Source: Phytopythium helicoides (taxonomy: Eukaryota; Oomycota; Peronosporomycetes; Pythiales; Pythiaceae). From it: a DNA stretch of 64,000 nucleotides. Shown here piece after piece: positions 30,168 through 41,843 of this stretch. The position numbers and the translations under genes were made by a program. The first letter of the stretch is position 1. Each line of letters begins with the position of its first letter. The stretch covers positions 952,501-1,016,500 of the forward strand of contig JANFNE010000008.1 of the NCBI GenBank assembly GCA_024867545.1, read 5' to 3'. The notes beneath the pieces were generated by a model that did not search any database, was not told the origin of the DNA, and saw only the letters and a list, made by a program, of their open reading frames with translations.

Positions 30168-31174
30168 GTGTAGATATCAAATTCGCTACATGTGGTAGAT
30201 ATATGTCCTCTAAATGCCTCCCTGCGTCGTCGGAACGCCTTGAGATCAAACCGATCGATCGGTTCGGGCATTCATCCGCATAAACAGCAGCTCACTTTTT
30301 TTTTCTCTTCCGCCCTCACCCCCGCCGCCTTCCGCCTGCCGTCCGCCTTCCGTCCAGCCGAGCGCGTGGCCCCAAACTCCTTCTCGCCAGTCCTTTTCCC
30401 CTCACAGACCCCACATATCACCAACATTCTCTCTTGCGTCGGTTTCCAGTCGCCAGCAGCTCCTTCGTCGCTCGGCATCGCTCGTCACGGGCAGCACTTC
30501 AACTCGAGAGAGTCTCCATGTGGCGTCGTGACGTCGTAGGGTTACCTTTCAAACGTACCTCTCGGGTACGCTTGCGTGGTCGATTACGTACCCGATCGCC
30601 TGTCACTGCAGCTGTATAGCGTATAGTGTCTGCTCCGACCCTAGGCAGCGCCTGTTCCTCCTTCTTTACGGCAGTCTAGGCGTCCCTCCTTCCTCTAGGC
30701 CCAAATTCCCATCCTTCCCCTCCCTTCCCGCCGCGTATCCGGACGCGCCACGTCGCCTCCCTCCTCACTTGCAATTTGTATTCCCCCTGCGACACGCGCG
30801 GCGCCCCTCCGCGTATATCCGGATACGGTCCGCTTTCTCGCCTCCCTCCCGAGCCCACTCGCCGCGCGCCACCCGCCGCCGCCGCAGTCGCCGCCCTCGC
30901 CGCCCCCGCTCGCCCCGCAGGTGCGTCGCTCGCCGCCCGCTCGCCGCGCGGCGCCCGCGCGTCTCCCGGAAGTCCCCGCCGCGCGTTTCGGCGCGAGGCT
31001 CGCGGGTCGCGCGACCGTGGGACGCGTGGGAAAAAGACACAGTTCGCCTCGCGCACAGACTGACACGCGTGCTTGGACAGGCGAGACGAGCCCGCCGACA
31101 GTTCGACCGCGCGGACGAAGCGCGCAACCCGCAGCCAGCACAGCCGCGCGCTGCTCGCCCGCCGGCGCGCGCGG
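30168..31174 (+). promoter_or_regulatory. Intergenic region with GC-rich leader of the PUF gene
   Basis: No gene is supported; the long ORFs on both strands here are by-products of high GC. From about 30700 to the PUF start the DNA is C/CG-rich with CT-rich runs, as in a GC-rich promoter and 5' leader. Two near-palindromes centred on TCCGGA lie at 30733-30748 and 30812-30827; the second has a perfect core TATCCGGATA (30816-30825). No function is shown. Confidence 0.4.
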
Positions 31175-34102
31175 ATGGAGTTTGCGCCCGTCGACGCGGC
31201 GCGGCCACCCAGCAAGAGCAAGAGCGCCATGGCCTTCGCGGACCCCGTCAAGGACGCCGACGTGGCAACGGCAGGAACGGCGCCCCCCAGCCTCAGCTTT
31301 GAAGGCGCCACGCTGTTTGGAGGGTTTGGAGGAGGCGCCGCAGACTTTTTCACGCCGCTCAAGTACGACGACGACGAGCCCGCGGGAGACAACAACAAGG
31401 AGGCGGCAGCAGGAAACAACGACGTGCTGCCCCCACACGCGCTGTCCCCCACCAACCAGACCACGCACGACGCGGTCGTCGAGAGCCTCATGCCGGCAAC
31501 CACGTCCACGACGCTCGCGTCGAGCGGCGCCATGACCACCGCCACGGCCACGGCCAAGGTGCAGTCGCTACCCATGCTGCCGGCGCGCACCCGCCGCAAG
31601 AACAGCATCGAGGTCTTCCTGTCGCAGTCGCCGAGCCAGGCGCTCGGAGGGGACTTCCTCAAGCTGAGCCTCGACGACCGCCAGATGAGCCGCGCCGGAC
31701 CGAACGGCGGACGCGGAAACAGCCGCATGTACTCGTCTGGAGCCTTCCGCCTCGACGATGCGTCGCCCAAGAAGTTCGGCCGCCTCGCCACCTACCGCGG
31801 CAACAACCAGCAGACCCAGCAGCAAACGCAGTTCCGTGAGCAGGTGTCGGCGCCACTGCCGCCGCCGCTGACCATCACGCGGTCCAGCACGGTGCCTGGC
31901 TCGAGCAGCGGCTACGGAACGCCATCGTACCCGCTGAGCCCGCACATGTCGTCGGAGGAGTCGTGGTCGGGCAGTCAAGACGGCAACAGTGACAGCTACT
32001 ACGGCGAGCACGCTCCCCCGCCGGTGCCGACGACGATTACGATGCACGACTACTACGGCGCGGCGCCCAATGTCGCGCAGCCGTCGTCGCAGTATCGTCA
32101 ATACCACCCTCGGGCATCAAGGCAGGATATGTACCGATCGTCTCCGCAGCCGCCGCAAACGACTGGATATGGATACAGCCACGCTCCGACTCGCCACGCG
32201 ATGGGCAGCAATGCCAATGGCCAGTGGAACGCCGGGCACCCGTACGACGGCATGTACATGAACCAGCAACCGCAGCAGCACCAGCAGCAAAGCCCGATGA
32301 GCTACCACGCTCCACTTGGCATGCGCAGCGGAAACAACAGTCGCTCGACGCCGCGGCACATGTACGGCCGAAGCGCAAACGCTGCTCCCCCTCTTCCAGA
32401 GTCGTCGCCACCGCACTCGCCGCGCCGTTCGCAGATGGGCATGGGCTCAAAGCAGTGCAAGTTCTTCCTCCAAGGGCACTGTCGGATGGGCAGCAAGTGC
32501 AAGTTCGCGCACCACGTGGATCACATGGGTAGTGGTCGCCTTGGTGGAGGTATGTACCAGGGTGGAGGCGGTCGCATGGCGCTGTCTCCGTCGCCCCCGC
32601 CGCACATGATGGGCGACGAGATGTCGTTTGCCCGCGCGTCTTCGCGACTTGCGTATCGCCAGACCAGCGGAGACATGGACACTTCGAATGGCTCGGGCTC
32701 ATCGGCAGCGAACGCTGCTGCGATGGCGATGGGAGGTGGTGCGCTGAGCATAGCCGACATCGAGAAGCGCGTGTTTGCCATGTCCAAGGACCAAAATGGT
32801 TGCCGCCTGCTGCAGGAGCAGCTCGACTACACGGACCGTACGGATCTTCGCGACATCATTTTCCGCGAATCGCTCGACCATCTGGCCGAGATGATGGTCG
32901 ACCCTTTCGGCAACTACCTGTTCCAGAAACTCCTTGAGCGTGTTGAGGGCGGACAGCGACTTGCGATCGTGCGTCGTGTTCGAGGACACTTGGTCGCTGC
33001 CGCGCTCAACCTGCACGGCACGCGCTCGGTCCAGAAGGTGGTGGAAGTTTGTGCGACTTCGCCGGAGGTTGTGGAGACGTATGACCCAACCCGTGCTGAA
33101 GACGACGATGAGCACGACCCGACGGTGGATTTGAGCGTTGATGGCACTCGTCAGGAGCGCGTGATTCACCTTCCTGATCTGATTGTGGAGGCCCTTCGCG
33201 AGGACGCAGTTCGTCTTTGCATTGACTCCAACGGAAATCACGTGATCCAGCGCGCGCTGCAGTACCTTCCAGCGGAGCACAACCAATTCGTGTTTGACGC
33301 CGTCTGCCGTGAGTGCACCACTGTGGGCACGCACCGCCATGGCTGCTGTGTTCTGCAGCGATGTCTTGATGCAGCGAACACGGCGCAGAAGGCTGCTGTG
33401 ATCGCTCAAGTGGAGCGCCAGGCGATGAAGCTGATGCAAGACCCGTACGGTAACTACGTCGTGCAGTATGTGCTTGATGCGTGCTCGGCCGAAGAAGCGT
33501 TGGGTGTGATGCTCAAGCCGCTGGGTCACCTGTTGGAACTCTCGGTGCAGAAGTTCAGCTCGAACGTCGTCGAAAAGTGCCTCGAGAAGGCACCTGAACG
33601 TGTCCGCCAGCGCTACGTGGAGGAGATCACGCGCTGCCTGAAGCTCGGCAAGATGCTGCAGGACCAGTTTGCCAACTACGTTGTGCAGCGCGCGCTGTGC
33701 GTGTGCTCGGAAGAGCAGTGTGGTGCTCTTGTGCGTGCCATTCGCCCGCACCTGGCTGCAATGAAGAACACTTCGGGTGGTCGTCGCATCACGGCGCGTA
33801 TCTTGAAGCGCTTCCCAGGCATGGATATTGGGCTGGACACGGTCAGCAACAATGGAATGATGGCGCCCAGCATGGGTGATGGCGTCTTTGATGGCGGCCT
33901 TATGCTTGCGGGTCCGCACATGGGTGGCAACGCCGCGTACGGGCACTACGGTGTTGCGCGCTACCCACAAGGTGGCATGCACCCGCAGCAGGCGTCGACA
34001 TTTGGCATGTATGGCGGAGGTGGCGTCATGAACGGCCAATACATGATGGGGGACGCGGGTGCTGGAAGTGGCATGGGTATGAATGCCGCGAGCCGCGCCT
34101 AG
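31175..34102 (+). CDS. PUF (Pumilio) RNA-binding protein with a CCCH zinc finger
   Basis: This protein of about 975 residues has a long low-complexity N-terminus (Gln, Ser, Pro, Met-rich). A CCCH finger (C-x7-C-x5-C-x3-H, K-Q-C-K-F-F, about residue 427) is followed by eight PUF repeats (about 525-880) and a Gly/Met-rich tail. PUF proteins bind 3' UTRs and control mRNA stability and translation in the cytoplasm. The base-reading residues by repeat are CRxxQ, NYxxQ, TRxxQ, NHxxQ, CCxxQ, NYxxQ, SNxxE and NYxxQ. By the known PUF code (repeat 8 to 1) this predicts UGUAUAUA, the classical Pumilio site. The start is set at M-E-F-A-P-V; an upstream in-frame ATG at 31073 would add 34 Arg-rich residues encoded in leader-like DNA. 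A CCCH finger fused to PUF is uncommon outside this lineage as far as I know. Confidence 0.9.
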   Translation: MEFAPVDAARPPSKSKSAMAFADPVKDADVATAGTAPPSLSFEGATLFGGFGGGAADFFTPLKYDDDEPAGDNNKEAAAGNNDVLPPHALSPTNQTTHDAVVESLMPATTSTTLASSGAMTTATATAKVQSLPMLPARTRRKNSIEVFLSQSPSQALGGDFLKLSLDDRQMSRAGPNGGRGNSRMYSSGAFRLDDASPKKFGRLATYRGNNQQTQQQTQFREQVSAPLPPPLTITRSSTVPGSSSGYGTPSYPLSPHMSSEESWSGSQDGNSDSYYGEHAPPPVPTTITMHDYYGAAPNVAQPSSQYRQYHPRASRQDMYRSSPQPPQTTGYGYSHAPTRHAMGSNANGQWNAGHPYDGMYMNQQPQQHQQQSPMSYHAPLGMRSGNNSRSTPRHMYGRSANAAPPLPESSPPHSPRRSQMGMGSKQCKFFLQGHCRMGSKCKFAHHVDHMGSGRLGGGMYQGGGGRMALSPSPPPHMMGDEMSFARASSRLAYRQTSGDMDTSNGSGSSAANAAAMAMGGGALSIADIEKRVFAMSKDQNGCRLLQEQLDYTDRTDLRDIIFRESLDHLAEMMVDPFGNYLFQKLLERVEGGQRLAIVRRVRGHLVAAALNLHGTRSVQKVVEVCATSPEVVETYDPTRAEDDDEHDPTVDLSVDGTRQERVIHLPDLIVEALREDAVRLCIDSNGNHVIQRALQYLPAEHNQFVFDAVCRECTTVGTHRHGCCVLQRCLDAANTAQKAAVIAQVERQAMKLMQDPYGNYVVQYVLDACSAEEALGVMLKPLGHLLELSVQKFSSNVVEKCLEKAPERVRQRYVEEITRCLKLGKMLQDQFANYVVQRALCVCSEEQCGALVRAIRPHLAAMKNTSGGRRITARILKRFPGMDIGLDTVSNNGMMAPSMGDGVFDGGLMLAGPHMGGNAAYGHYGVARYPQGGMHPQQASTFGMYGGGGVMNGQYMMGDAGAGSGMGMNAASRA

Positions 34103-34631
34103 GGAGGGCCCTCGGCGGTTGAATGGTGAAGGAGCTCGCTTCCCGGTTGGTCACCGCGAGCGCGCTCAGTTTTGCTTGAGTGTTGTTGTAGATAAAGGCA
34201 AGGTAGCAGAAAAAATCGTGCATGTGTGAGACAGAGAGGTTAGGAGGATAGCGAGCGGATGTATCAAAGAGCGAGACCGGCAAGCGAAGAGGGGAGTGAG
34301 CGATCAAGCAGCAAGTGCAGCGGCTGGCAGCGGGTAAGCGTGGCAAGTGCGCTCCGCGCATCTGGGGCGTGGTCGTGTATATTGTAGCAGTAATTCGGGA
34401 CGGCGCCCCGGACGGCAGAAGTGAAGCGTGAGCTAAGCAAGCAAACCGAAGTGCGGAGCGAGAAGAGAGACCAAGCTTCCCGTCGTCGTTGTCGCGTTCT
34501 CGCCGCTCGCCCCCCATCGTAGTATCATCAAACAGGAGAGAAAAGAAAACAGTAGGAACAAGCAACACGAACTCACCAAGAGAAGAGAGAGAGAAAGAGA
34601 AAAATCAATCAAGACTTCTTTTCCTCTGAAA
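34103..34631. other. Convergent intergenic region (3' ends of the PUF and TAPT1 genes)
   Basis: No gene is supported. The stretch holds the likely 3' UTRs of both genes. A TGTATATT (about 34375) is one base off the Pumilio site predicted for the PUF protein. A GAGAGAGA run lies near 34585. Confidence 0.5.
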
Positions 34632-36761
34632 TCAGCATTTGTATCGCTGAATGGATTCCAGGTGGCGCACAGCGCGCGGACTCTTCGGTCGGGTGTCGTC
34701 GAGACGACCAGAGCGGCATGCGTACACCATCAACGCGAGACTCAACAGGGCTTTAAAAGCCGCGAGACACGCGAAGAAGGTGAACACCACTAGTATCCCG
34801 ATTGGAGATGCTAGGCGTAGTGGCGCGTCGCGCAAAACCTTCCCAACCGTGCGCAGCACGACGCAAGCCAGAGGCAGCGATACGAGACCTAGTCGCCGTG
34901 ATACGTGGTGTGTGTGGTCCAGAATGGTATCTTCGTTCTTCCACCCCGTCAGGTCGCGGCACAGGATTGTCACGAACTTGGAATACAGTGACGGTGGGAG
35001 TCGGTTGAACTTGGTGATAAAAGCATGCTTGAGCCAGTCGATGAGCATCTCAGCCACAAGGACCATGGTCTGCCTCGTACTGTCGTTAGATAATGCAAGT
35101 ATTACAAACACTAGCATGAAGTGTCGTGAGATAGCGTACCGTGCCGTAGAGCACATCATTGGCGTTAGACTGCAGGAGTATGAGTCCAATGATGAGCACG
35201 AGCTTGAAGCGCTCTACAATGTCGCTGCAGCTAATCTGGAACAGGTTTTGCTCTTCAAACTTCTTGAACACGCTACTCTGTAATGACCGACAGCCATGTG
35301 AGAATTGAAACGGTGTTTGTCGATAGCAATGGGGTTCAAAAACGGCTCAAACCTTGAGCTCCGCAAAATTGTTCGAAATGAGCAGCGTTAGCAGCGACGT
35401 GTTGCTCGAGTTGATTGCCACGTTGATGGTAACGACCTGCGCAAACAGGAGCAACGAGTGCAAAAGTGCTATGAAGTCAAGGAAATTAGTCAAACACGAC
35501 AAGCACGCAGCATGTAACATCACGAGGCGTCCGACACAGAATGACGTGGGAAAGGATATCGACATAGATGATTGCAACCGCAAAGTCACAGAACATGCGA
35601 ACCACGCGGCGCGGCTGGTACTTGGCCGTGAAGTAGAGTGAGTCAAGAATGTCCTGGCCCAGAGACGAAAAGAGCTTGTCGAAGATCTTTATCCAAGCAA
35701 ATACGTTTAGCGCAATACACCGTTACAGCGAAACGGAAGAAGCCACCTACCTCAATCATGGTAAACAAAACGTAGAGCTTGATCATGGCTTGGCCACGAA
35801 TGGCGTGGTAGACGCGCGACATATCGACTCGCCACAGCACAGCCGTGCCGACACAGATAATCACAGCTACCATAAGATCGTAGAAGTGTGTTCGCCGGAA
35901 AACCCGCGTGGAGCGGAAGGACGACGAGACCGCGCAGCCACATGCGAATAAAATACGCAGTGGCAAATACGTGAACACGTACAGGAAGCTGTCGAGCGCG
36001 AGCAGCACACCAAAAGCGAAGAGCTGCTCTGTACTTAGGGGCACGGTCAAGAAGTTCTGCACACGCTCTTGGTGCTGTCCGTCAGTCGGCTTGACGTCAT
36101 GGACGCCAAAAATCTCCTTGTAGAAAAAGTCAGCTAGGCTGAACGGGTGAGGCTTCGGACGATGCACAGGCGAATTGGCCGCACTCAGCAAACTGTTGGC
36201 AGCTCCTTCAACGTTCGCGACACTTGCTCGCTTGGGAGGCATGGAAGCTGACAATCCAATACTCGGTGATCCCGTCGGCGCTGGGATTCTCGGCGACGCC
36301 GGACGACTGAGCGACTGAAGATCATTTGTACTAGCAGACGTCGGGATGAGGAGGTCTTCGAGCGTTAACCCTGCAGCCTTGACTCTCGAAGGCGACGTCG
36401 GACGCGGAGACCGCGAGGTCGGAGACGGCGACAACAGCCCAGTCGACGCAGAAAAGTCCGTCTGGATCCTCAGCGTGTGCAGCCGCTTGCGGGAGCTCGG
36501 GGATGGCGCCGAGCGTACAGAAGCCGTCGGGCTGAGCGTGGGACTGAGCGCGGCCGAGCCCGCGAGCGCGCAGTTTCCTCCGCAGCAGCAGCGCACGTCG
36601 GCGCTCTCCCCTTCGTCGCTAGCGATCGACGGCCGCTCAGAGCTTGAAATTCGGTCAGCAGACGTAGCAGACGCGTTAGCAGGTGGACACGCAGCGCCCA
36701 GAGCGGCAGAAGGCGCCGCCCAGTCGCCAGCGGCGGCGAGCGGAGCCGTCGGCGTCTCCAT
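34632..36761 (-). CDS. TAPT1: TAPT1 family multi-pass membrane protein, five exons
   Basis: TAPT1/Emp65-type proteins are ER or ciliary-base multi-pass membrane proteins; their molecular role is not settled. I join exons 36761-35751, 35686 to about 35536, 35468-35353, 35277-35140 and 35069-34632, about 617 residues. The donor of intron 2 is uncertain (35535 or 35523). The N-terminal 230 residues are Ser/Pro-rich and probably cytosolic. Then come family hallmarks: L-D-S-F-L-Y-V-F-T-Y-L-P-L-R, K-L-F-S-S-L-G-Q-D-I-L-D-S-L, T-I-N-V-A-I-N-S, L-L-I-S-N-N-F-A-E-L-K, V-F-K-K-F-E and K-H-A-F-I-T-K-F-N. Several hydrophobic segments follow the Ser/Pro region. The start M-E-T-P-T-A is preferred; the frame extends to an ATG at 36932. 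Confidence 0.85.
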
Positions 36762-36998
36762 CTCGCGCGGTCTTCTCGGCGCTGGGGACGGTAGGAATAC
36801 CGTCTTTTGATTGGCTGATAGTAATAATAAAAATATGTGATTGGCTGAAATCCTCACTTCCAAGGTTGCCGTCGCGGCGTCAACGCCACTAGGAGAGAAA
36901 GGCATGTTCCTGCCCTTCAAGTCGATCACCAACCGCCAGAGGTGCGTCTGCGAGCGTCTTGGAGCGGAGGAGGCGCGGGAGGTGACGCGTGTGCGTCA

Positions 36999-37398
36999 AT
37001 GGCGAGCAGCGCGGCCTACGCGGTGCTGTGCGTAGCGCTCATGGCCGGCATCAACTACTTGGACAAGCACACGCCGGAGCGCAACCCGCTGGACGCCACG
37101 CGGGACAACCAGGTGCGTGGGGAGCGGAGGGAGCAATCAGGTGGGCTGCTAGTGACTGGAAGGTGCTGGGGTGGCAGGCGTGGAGCGAGATGGACGCTAG
37201 GGGAGAGGCGCTGAAGGGCAAACGCAGCTAGTGGTGGAGGAGGGCGAGAACGCGAGGCCCAAAGACAGCAAAGCTTTTTCACTTCTTGAGTTATGGAACG
37301 CACTTGACATTTGTAGAGCTGTCAAGAAGGGAGCAGGCGGTGCATGGATGGTGAGTGGGAGGTACCAGGGGACTCGGAGGGCACGGGGGCGTGGCTGA
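36999..37398 (+). CDS. Possible small spliced gene, one transmembrane segment
   Basis: Exon 36999-37112 starts M-A-S-S-A-A-Y-A-V-L-C-V-A-L-M, a hydrophobic, signal-anchor-like segment, then N-Y-L-D-K-H-T-P-E-R-N-P. A GTGCGT donor at 37113 and a CAG acceptor at 37225-37227 would continue L-V-V-E-E-G-E-N in frame to a TGA at 37396, giving about 94 residues. The last 77 bp overlap the end of the convergent cyclic-nucleotide gene, so the true 3' end may differ. I do not recognise the product. It is divergent from TAPT1 (238 bp apart). Confidence 0.4.
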
Positions 37399-40300
37399 AG
37401 ATGCGAGAGCGCATGATGGAACCGAACCGCTTCATCTGGCGCACCTTGCCAAGCAGCTTGCTGCCTCCACCGGCCACAGAGGGTCCAGCTGCACTGCTTT
37501 GAGCTCCAGTCGTGTGGATATCACCATTAGACGCAGTGGCAGGTCCTGATGAGACGGCACCGAGTGTAGCTGTGCGACTCGCCGTCACATTGGCAGACGC
37601 AGCGTCCAAGTACTCTCGAAGTGCTCCTAGTTTATCCTCGAGACTGGATACGGGTTTGGGTGTAAAACCCGATTCGTCACCACCACCTCCGCGTTCAGCA
37701 ACGTTGCGTGGCAGACCCATCCGCGCACAGATGAACTGGTGAAGTCGTGAGGCTTCATCACGCTCCGTGCGCCACTTTGGAGGCGGCTCACCCGTCGAGG
37801 AAATACTGGAAGCAGGAGGAAACATGCGAACGGGTGGCTTATTGCGGTTCGGTGATATGACCAGCGCAGACGTCGACGCGCGCTTTTCGCGCCTGTCGGG
37901 CTCCACCTGCACACACCACTCGTATGCGTCTTTGAGATCATGCCACTTTCGTGTTGGCAGCACGCACACGAGAGCGTTTCGGAGTGGAGGCGGCCCCATG
38001 CGTAGAGCAAAATCAGTCGCCTCAGCTTCTGAGCTGAAGATGGAATGCACACATAACAGCGGCTCATCACAACCTCCGTTCATTGTCTCGCGCCTCGATA
38101 GCACCACGCTCACGACCGCAAACTGCTTCCGGCCGTCGTGATTATTGCTACTTTCGACTTGACAATCTTCTTGCGACGCTGGAGCCACAACCTTCTCAAA
38201 CGACCCAAACATATCTCGAGTGTTAGCACTGCTCATGGGGGTAGAAGCCAATGCGATCATCGCCGAAGATGGGCTGTCTTGCTTTGCGCTACCCGCGACA
38301 ACCGAAAAGCGTCCAAATCTCTCGACGACTTGCTGATGTATACGCTCTTCATATGATTTTCGTCGCTTATCGCTTGGAGGCAGTGCGAATTTTTTCTTGG
38401 CAATGATGAACAAACTCGATGCGAAATCGTCGTGAGCAATTCTGTCGAAATCCTCCGGGTCTTCTGCATCGAGCTCGGGACTGTGTGCCCAGCCTTTGGC
38501 TTGTCCATTCAGACTTGCAAGTGCTGCTGCTTCGGGCAGAGATTGAACGGACTGTAGAATCATCAAGGAAGTTGCAGACCCTGGTTGGGCCGTATCGTCT
38601 ACTGCGAATTGGAACCGAATCGCAACAAGGTCGCCATCGCGGCTCTCGTCGACATTTGAGGTCGTGGCGTTGCCGTCAAAATTGATGGATTGATGTCGTC
38701 GGTTGCCACTATCAGAGACGCGATGCTGGCGTTGTTTGAGTCTCTTGCCTCGAGAGTCCAGTCCTTCACTTAGGTCTGCAGGCTGGGAGAATACGAAGTT
38801 TTCCTGGAGGCACTGACTCATCGACGTCACGGATGACCCCATTGATGATAAAACACCTCCGTCAATTGATTCACTCGAGGACGGGATTGATCGCTTAAAG
38901 CTGGACTGGCGGCTCCACGAATCACCATCGTCCTGCTGATATTGCTGCTGGAGCTGGCGTTGGTGCTGCTGTCGAATATCGTCAGCATCAAAGTATGCAA
39001 GTGGATTGCCTTCGTTACGGATGTGTGCGCTACGTCGGGTTTCGGCTGCTAAGACATTACGGAATTGGCGAGCTCGTGCAGCACTCGGAGGCGCGTCTGC
39101 GTTAAATTCCGTGACATACCGCCCAAGACTTGTATGCCCCGCAATGCAATCGGGTCGAACGAAGGCATTTGCGATTGCATCTCGCTCGGGTGGTACGAGG
39201 ATAAAATCATTAGCGTCAAGCAGAGGTCGCCTTTTGGGATCGACAAAAGCACGGGGAGATGCAAGCTCAGAGCGAGCTGATTCTGCTTCTTGAATGCGAT
39301 TTCGATTACTTTTCATTGGTGTAGGTGGCGAGGTAACTGCAGAAGCAGTAGCAGCAAGACGCCTCGCAATCTTCTCATGGTCGACGTTTTCGTTTACCAA
39401 CCGGCGCTTAGTTGCCTCCCATTTTGTGCTTTTGACGAATCGATCCACATAAACCACGGGTTCAACGCGAGCTCGTGGACCAATCGTGATCTCGTTGGTG
39501 CTATCAGGGTTGCATCCACTGCTGAGATTGGCACAGCGCAGCACGTGGCGCATTGCTGGTGGAAGGCGATGATAAACGTCATACTTGGATAGCACGAGCA
39601 GGTCCACCGGTGTGCTAGCTGTAAGTGTCACCTCACGGAACGTGGTTTCGTTGAAAGTTGCACCTGCCGCTCTGTATCGTTACATAATCTGTTAGCACTG
39701 GCTCATTCGATCCACAATGGTAAAAGTTTTCATCGGCGTACGCTTCATCTCCAATGATGCGAAACCTGGAAATACGCTCTGCCACAACTGTAGTCATGGG
39801 TGGAGGGGCATTTTCCTCGCTGGGTTTGACTAGCGGGTTAATCAAGGACCGTTCCGCGATGAGCTCTCCTCGAACAACAAAATACACGTGCTGAGCTTTT
39901 TCACCTTGCTTAAATAACACAGTACCGGTCGAAAGTCTCTGGTCCACAAGTACGTAACTGATCTCGCGAAGTTTCTCACGAGTCCATTCAGGGGTCTGGA
40001 AGAGCGGGATTTTGTCAAGAGCTGCCACACGCCTACTCAGATCACGCTTTTGCAAGCGCTTTAGTGTGGCGTTGTAGTCCTTCTCACAGATGACGAGCAG
40101 CTTGCTCTCCTCTCGAGCGACAACGGTGGCGCTGCGCACGCCACGGCCTTTCATCAGCGCTAACTCTCCGAAGTGCGCACCTTCGGTCAAGTTGATCAGC
40201 TTTGTCTGTTGCTTTGGACCATCATTCGAGCCCACAACGACGTCAACGGAACCGCTAAAGATGATGTAGAACTGGTCTCCAATTTCACCTTCACGGAACA

Positions 40301-41843
40301 CCGTAGATCCGGAGGGGAAACAGATTAAATCGATGACGCCGCAAAGTTCACGAACAAATGACACAGGAAGCGTGCGAAAGAATTTTAGTGCCTGGAGATA
40401 CTCGCTGAGCAACGCTACATCAGCCTTGGACCGCATATGCTTGCCTTTGGCCAGGATTTTTAGGTACTCGCGCTGTGATTGCTGAAGCGGCTTAGGCAAG
40501 CCCATCCCTAGCGCACTCCCACCGTTTGACATTTGAACGCGGGACAGAAATTCGAGCTGATCGTTTCGGAGCATCAAGTCGTAGTCGGCCCTAGTGATTT
40601 TTACGAGTTCCGTGGAGCTTGTAGCAATGACTGTCGCTGCACGAGCATCATTGCTGAGTAAAGAGCGCTCACCGAAGTAATCACCCCTCACGAGCTCACA
40701 AACAGTTACCTCCACAGGTTCGCCAAGCACTCGTTGGCTCACGCGAACCTCAACAGAGCCACTGAATACGACATATAGCGCATCGCCTTCGTCGCCTTGA
40801 CGAAACACAACTTCGTTTGGTGCAAGCGATACACCCGCCATACGCCGACATAAAGAGTCCAGTTGGGCAGGGGGTAACCTGTCAAAGTCGGTGGAGATCT
40901 TGAGCTTGGTTGTTTGAAACCAGCTTCGCAGCGCTTGCAAGTCCATCGCGGAGCGACGATCTCCACTCTGAGCCAATGCTCTTCGACAAGACTCCTCCAG
41001 AAGCAAGTGGCGGCTGTAAGCCTGCTTTGAGATGCGAGTGGCTTCGGAGAGGTCAAGTCCAGCGACAAAACCATTCTTTGAGTCCTCCGAACTATCCGAA
41101 GAAGTACCATCCTCATCGTACTCTGCGTCCTCGGAACTATACCTATCATCGTCATCGGGTCCGCTGCCTTCCAGCTCCGCATCAGGAACGGCTGTAGTGC
41201 GTCTTCGATTCAGTCGCTGCTGTTGTTGCTGCTGCTGTTGGTGATTTCGTAATGCAGTTGTCTTGACCCATTGTTCCATCACCATTGATTGCTCTTGTTT
41301 CGCTCGTGCCGACGAAGTTGTAGCTGACCATTCACGCGCAACAATTGCTTGCCTCACGAGGTTCTTGACCTTGCGGCTTCTCAGCAGCTGCGCGAGCCCT
41401 GGCTTGACCGTCTTTGCTAATTGCTGTTCGCCTTCTGAAACTAGATTGTTACCGCGCGATTCAGGTCGCACGCTCCCGCCTGCCTTTCGCGTGACTTTAA
41501 GGATCACAGACGCCCACGGGTCATCTTTTTTCGGCCCCTCAGAGCTGCTGTCAAGTTGTCGAGACAGCTCCTCGTCGACGCCGGAAGAGTTTTGGAGTTC
41601 CATGACGGAGCGCGCGACGGTGCTCAAATGTATGGCTGGACGAGGGCTCGATGGAGCAAACGGTGGCTGCACCTGGATGCTTGTTGGTCCTCCACCTACT
41701 ACGCTGACTCGCTTTGTCGTCATTGAACGCTTGAGTGTCTTGCCCCCAGGCGTTGGAGCCCTGCTCGGGGCCACAGGCTGGACGCTGAGCATATTGGCGC
41801 TCGGCGAAGTTTTCAGGCCCACGATCTGTGAATCACACACCAA
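37322..41843 (-). CDS. Large protein with three cyclic-nucleotide-binding domains, two exons
   Basis: Exons 41843-39684 and 39631-37322 joined across a 52-bp GT-AG intron give about 1489 residues. The join restores the third domain (L-T-D-Y | V-T-L-T-A-S-T-P-V-D-L-L-V-L). The N-terminus is basic and Ser-rich, with eight Gln near residue 202 and an acidic Ser/Asp stretch. cNBD1 (about 335-430) has F-G-E-R-S-L-L and R-A-A-T; cNBD2 (about 515-615) has F-G-E-L-A-L and R-S-A-T. Both keep the Glu and Arg that hold the cyclic phosphate. cNBD3 (about 645-760) has I-G-D-E-A-Y instead and is probably non-binding. The last 700 residues hold no domain I recognise. There is no kinase, GEF or channel part, so it resembles CNBD-type cAMP effectors rather than PKA regulatory subunits. 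The two long frames may look like separate genes, but the split domain argues for one. Confidence 0.8.

Noticed and set aside
30676..31791. Long minus-strand ORF of 371 residues over the PUF leader and 5' end
   Set aside because: It is Arg/Ala/Gly-rich, shows no domain and overlaps the clearly coding PUF frame; high GC removes stops on the opposite strand.
32699..34039. Minus-strand ORF of 446 residues opposite the PUF repeats
   Set aside because: It is antisense shadow of the PUF domain, with no recognisable motif.
39633..39683. Separate stop for the cyclic-nucleotide gene (two genes instead of one)
   Set aside because: The third cyclic-nucleotide domain is split exactly there, and a GT-AG intron restores it, so a single spliced gene fits better.
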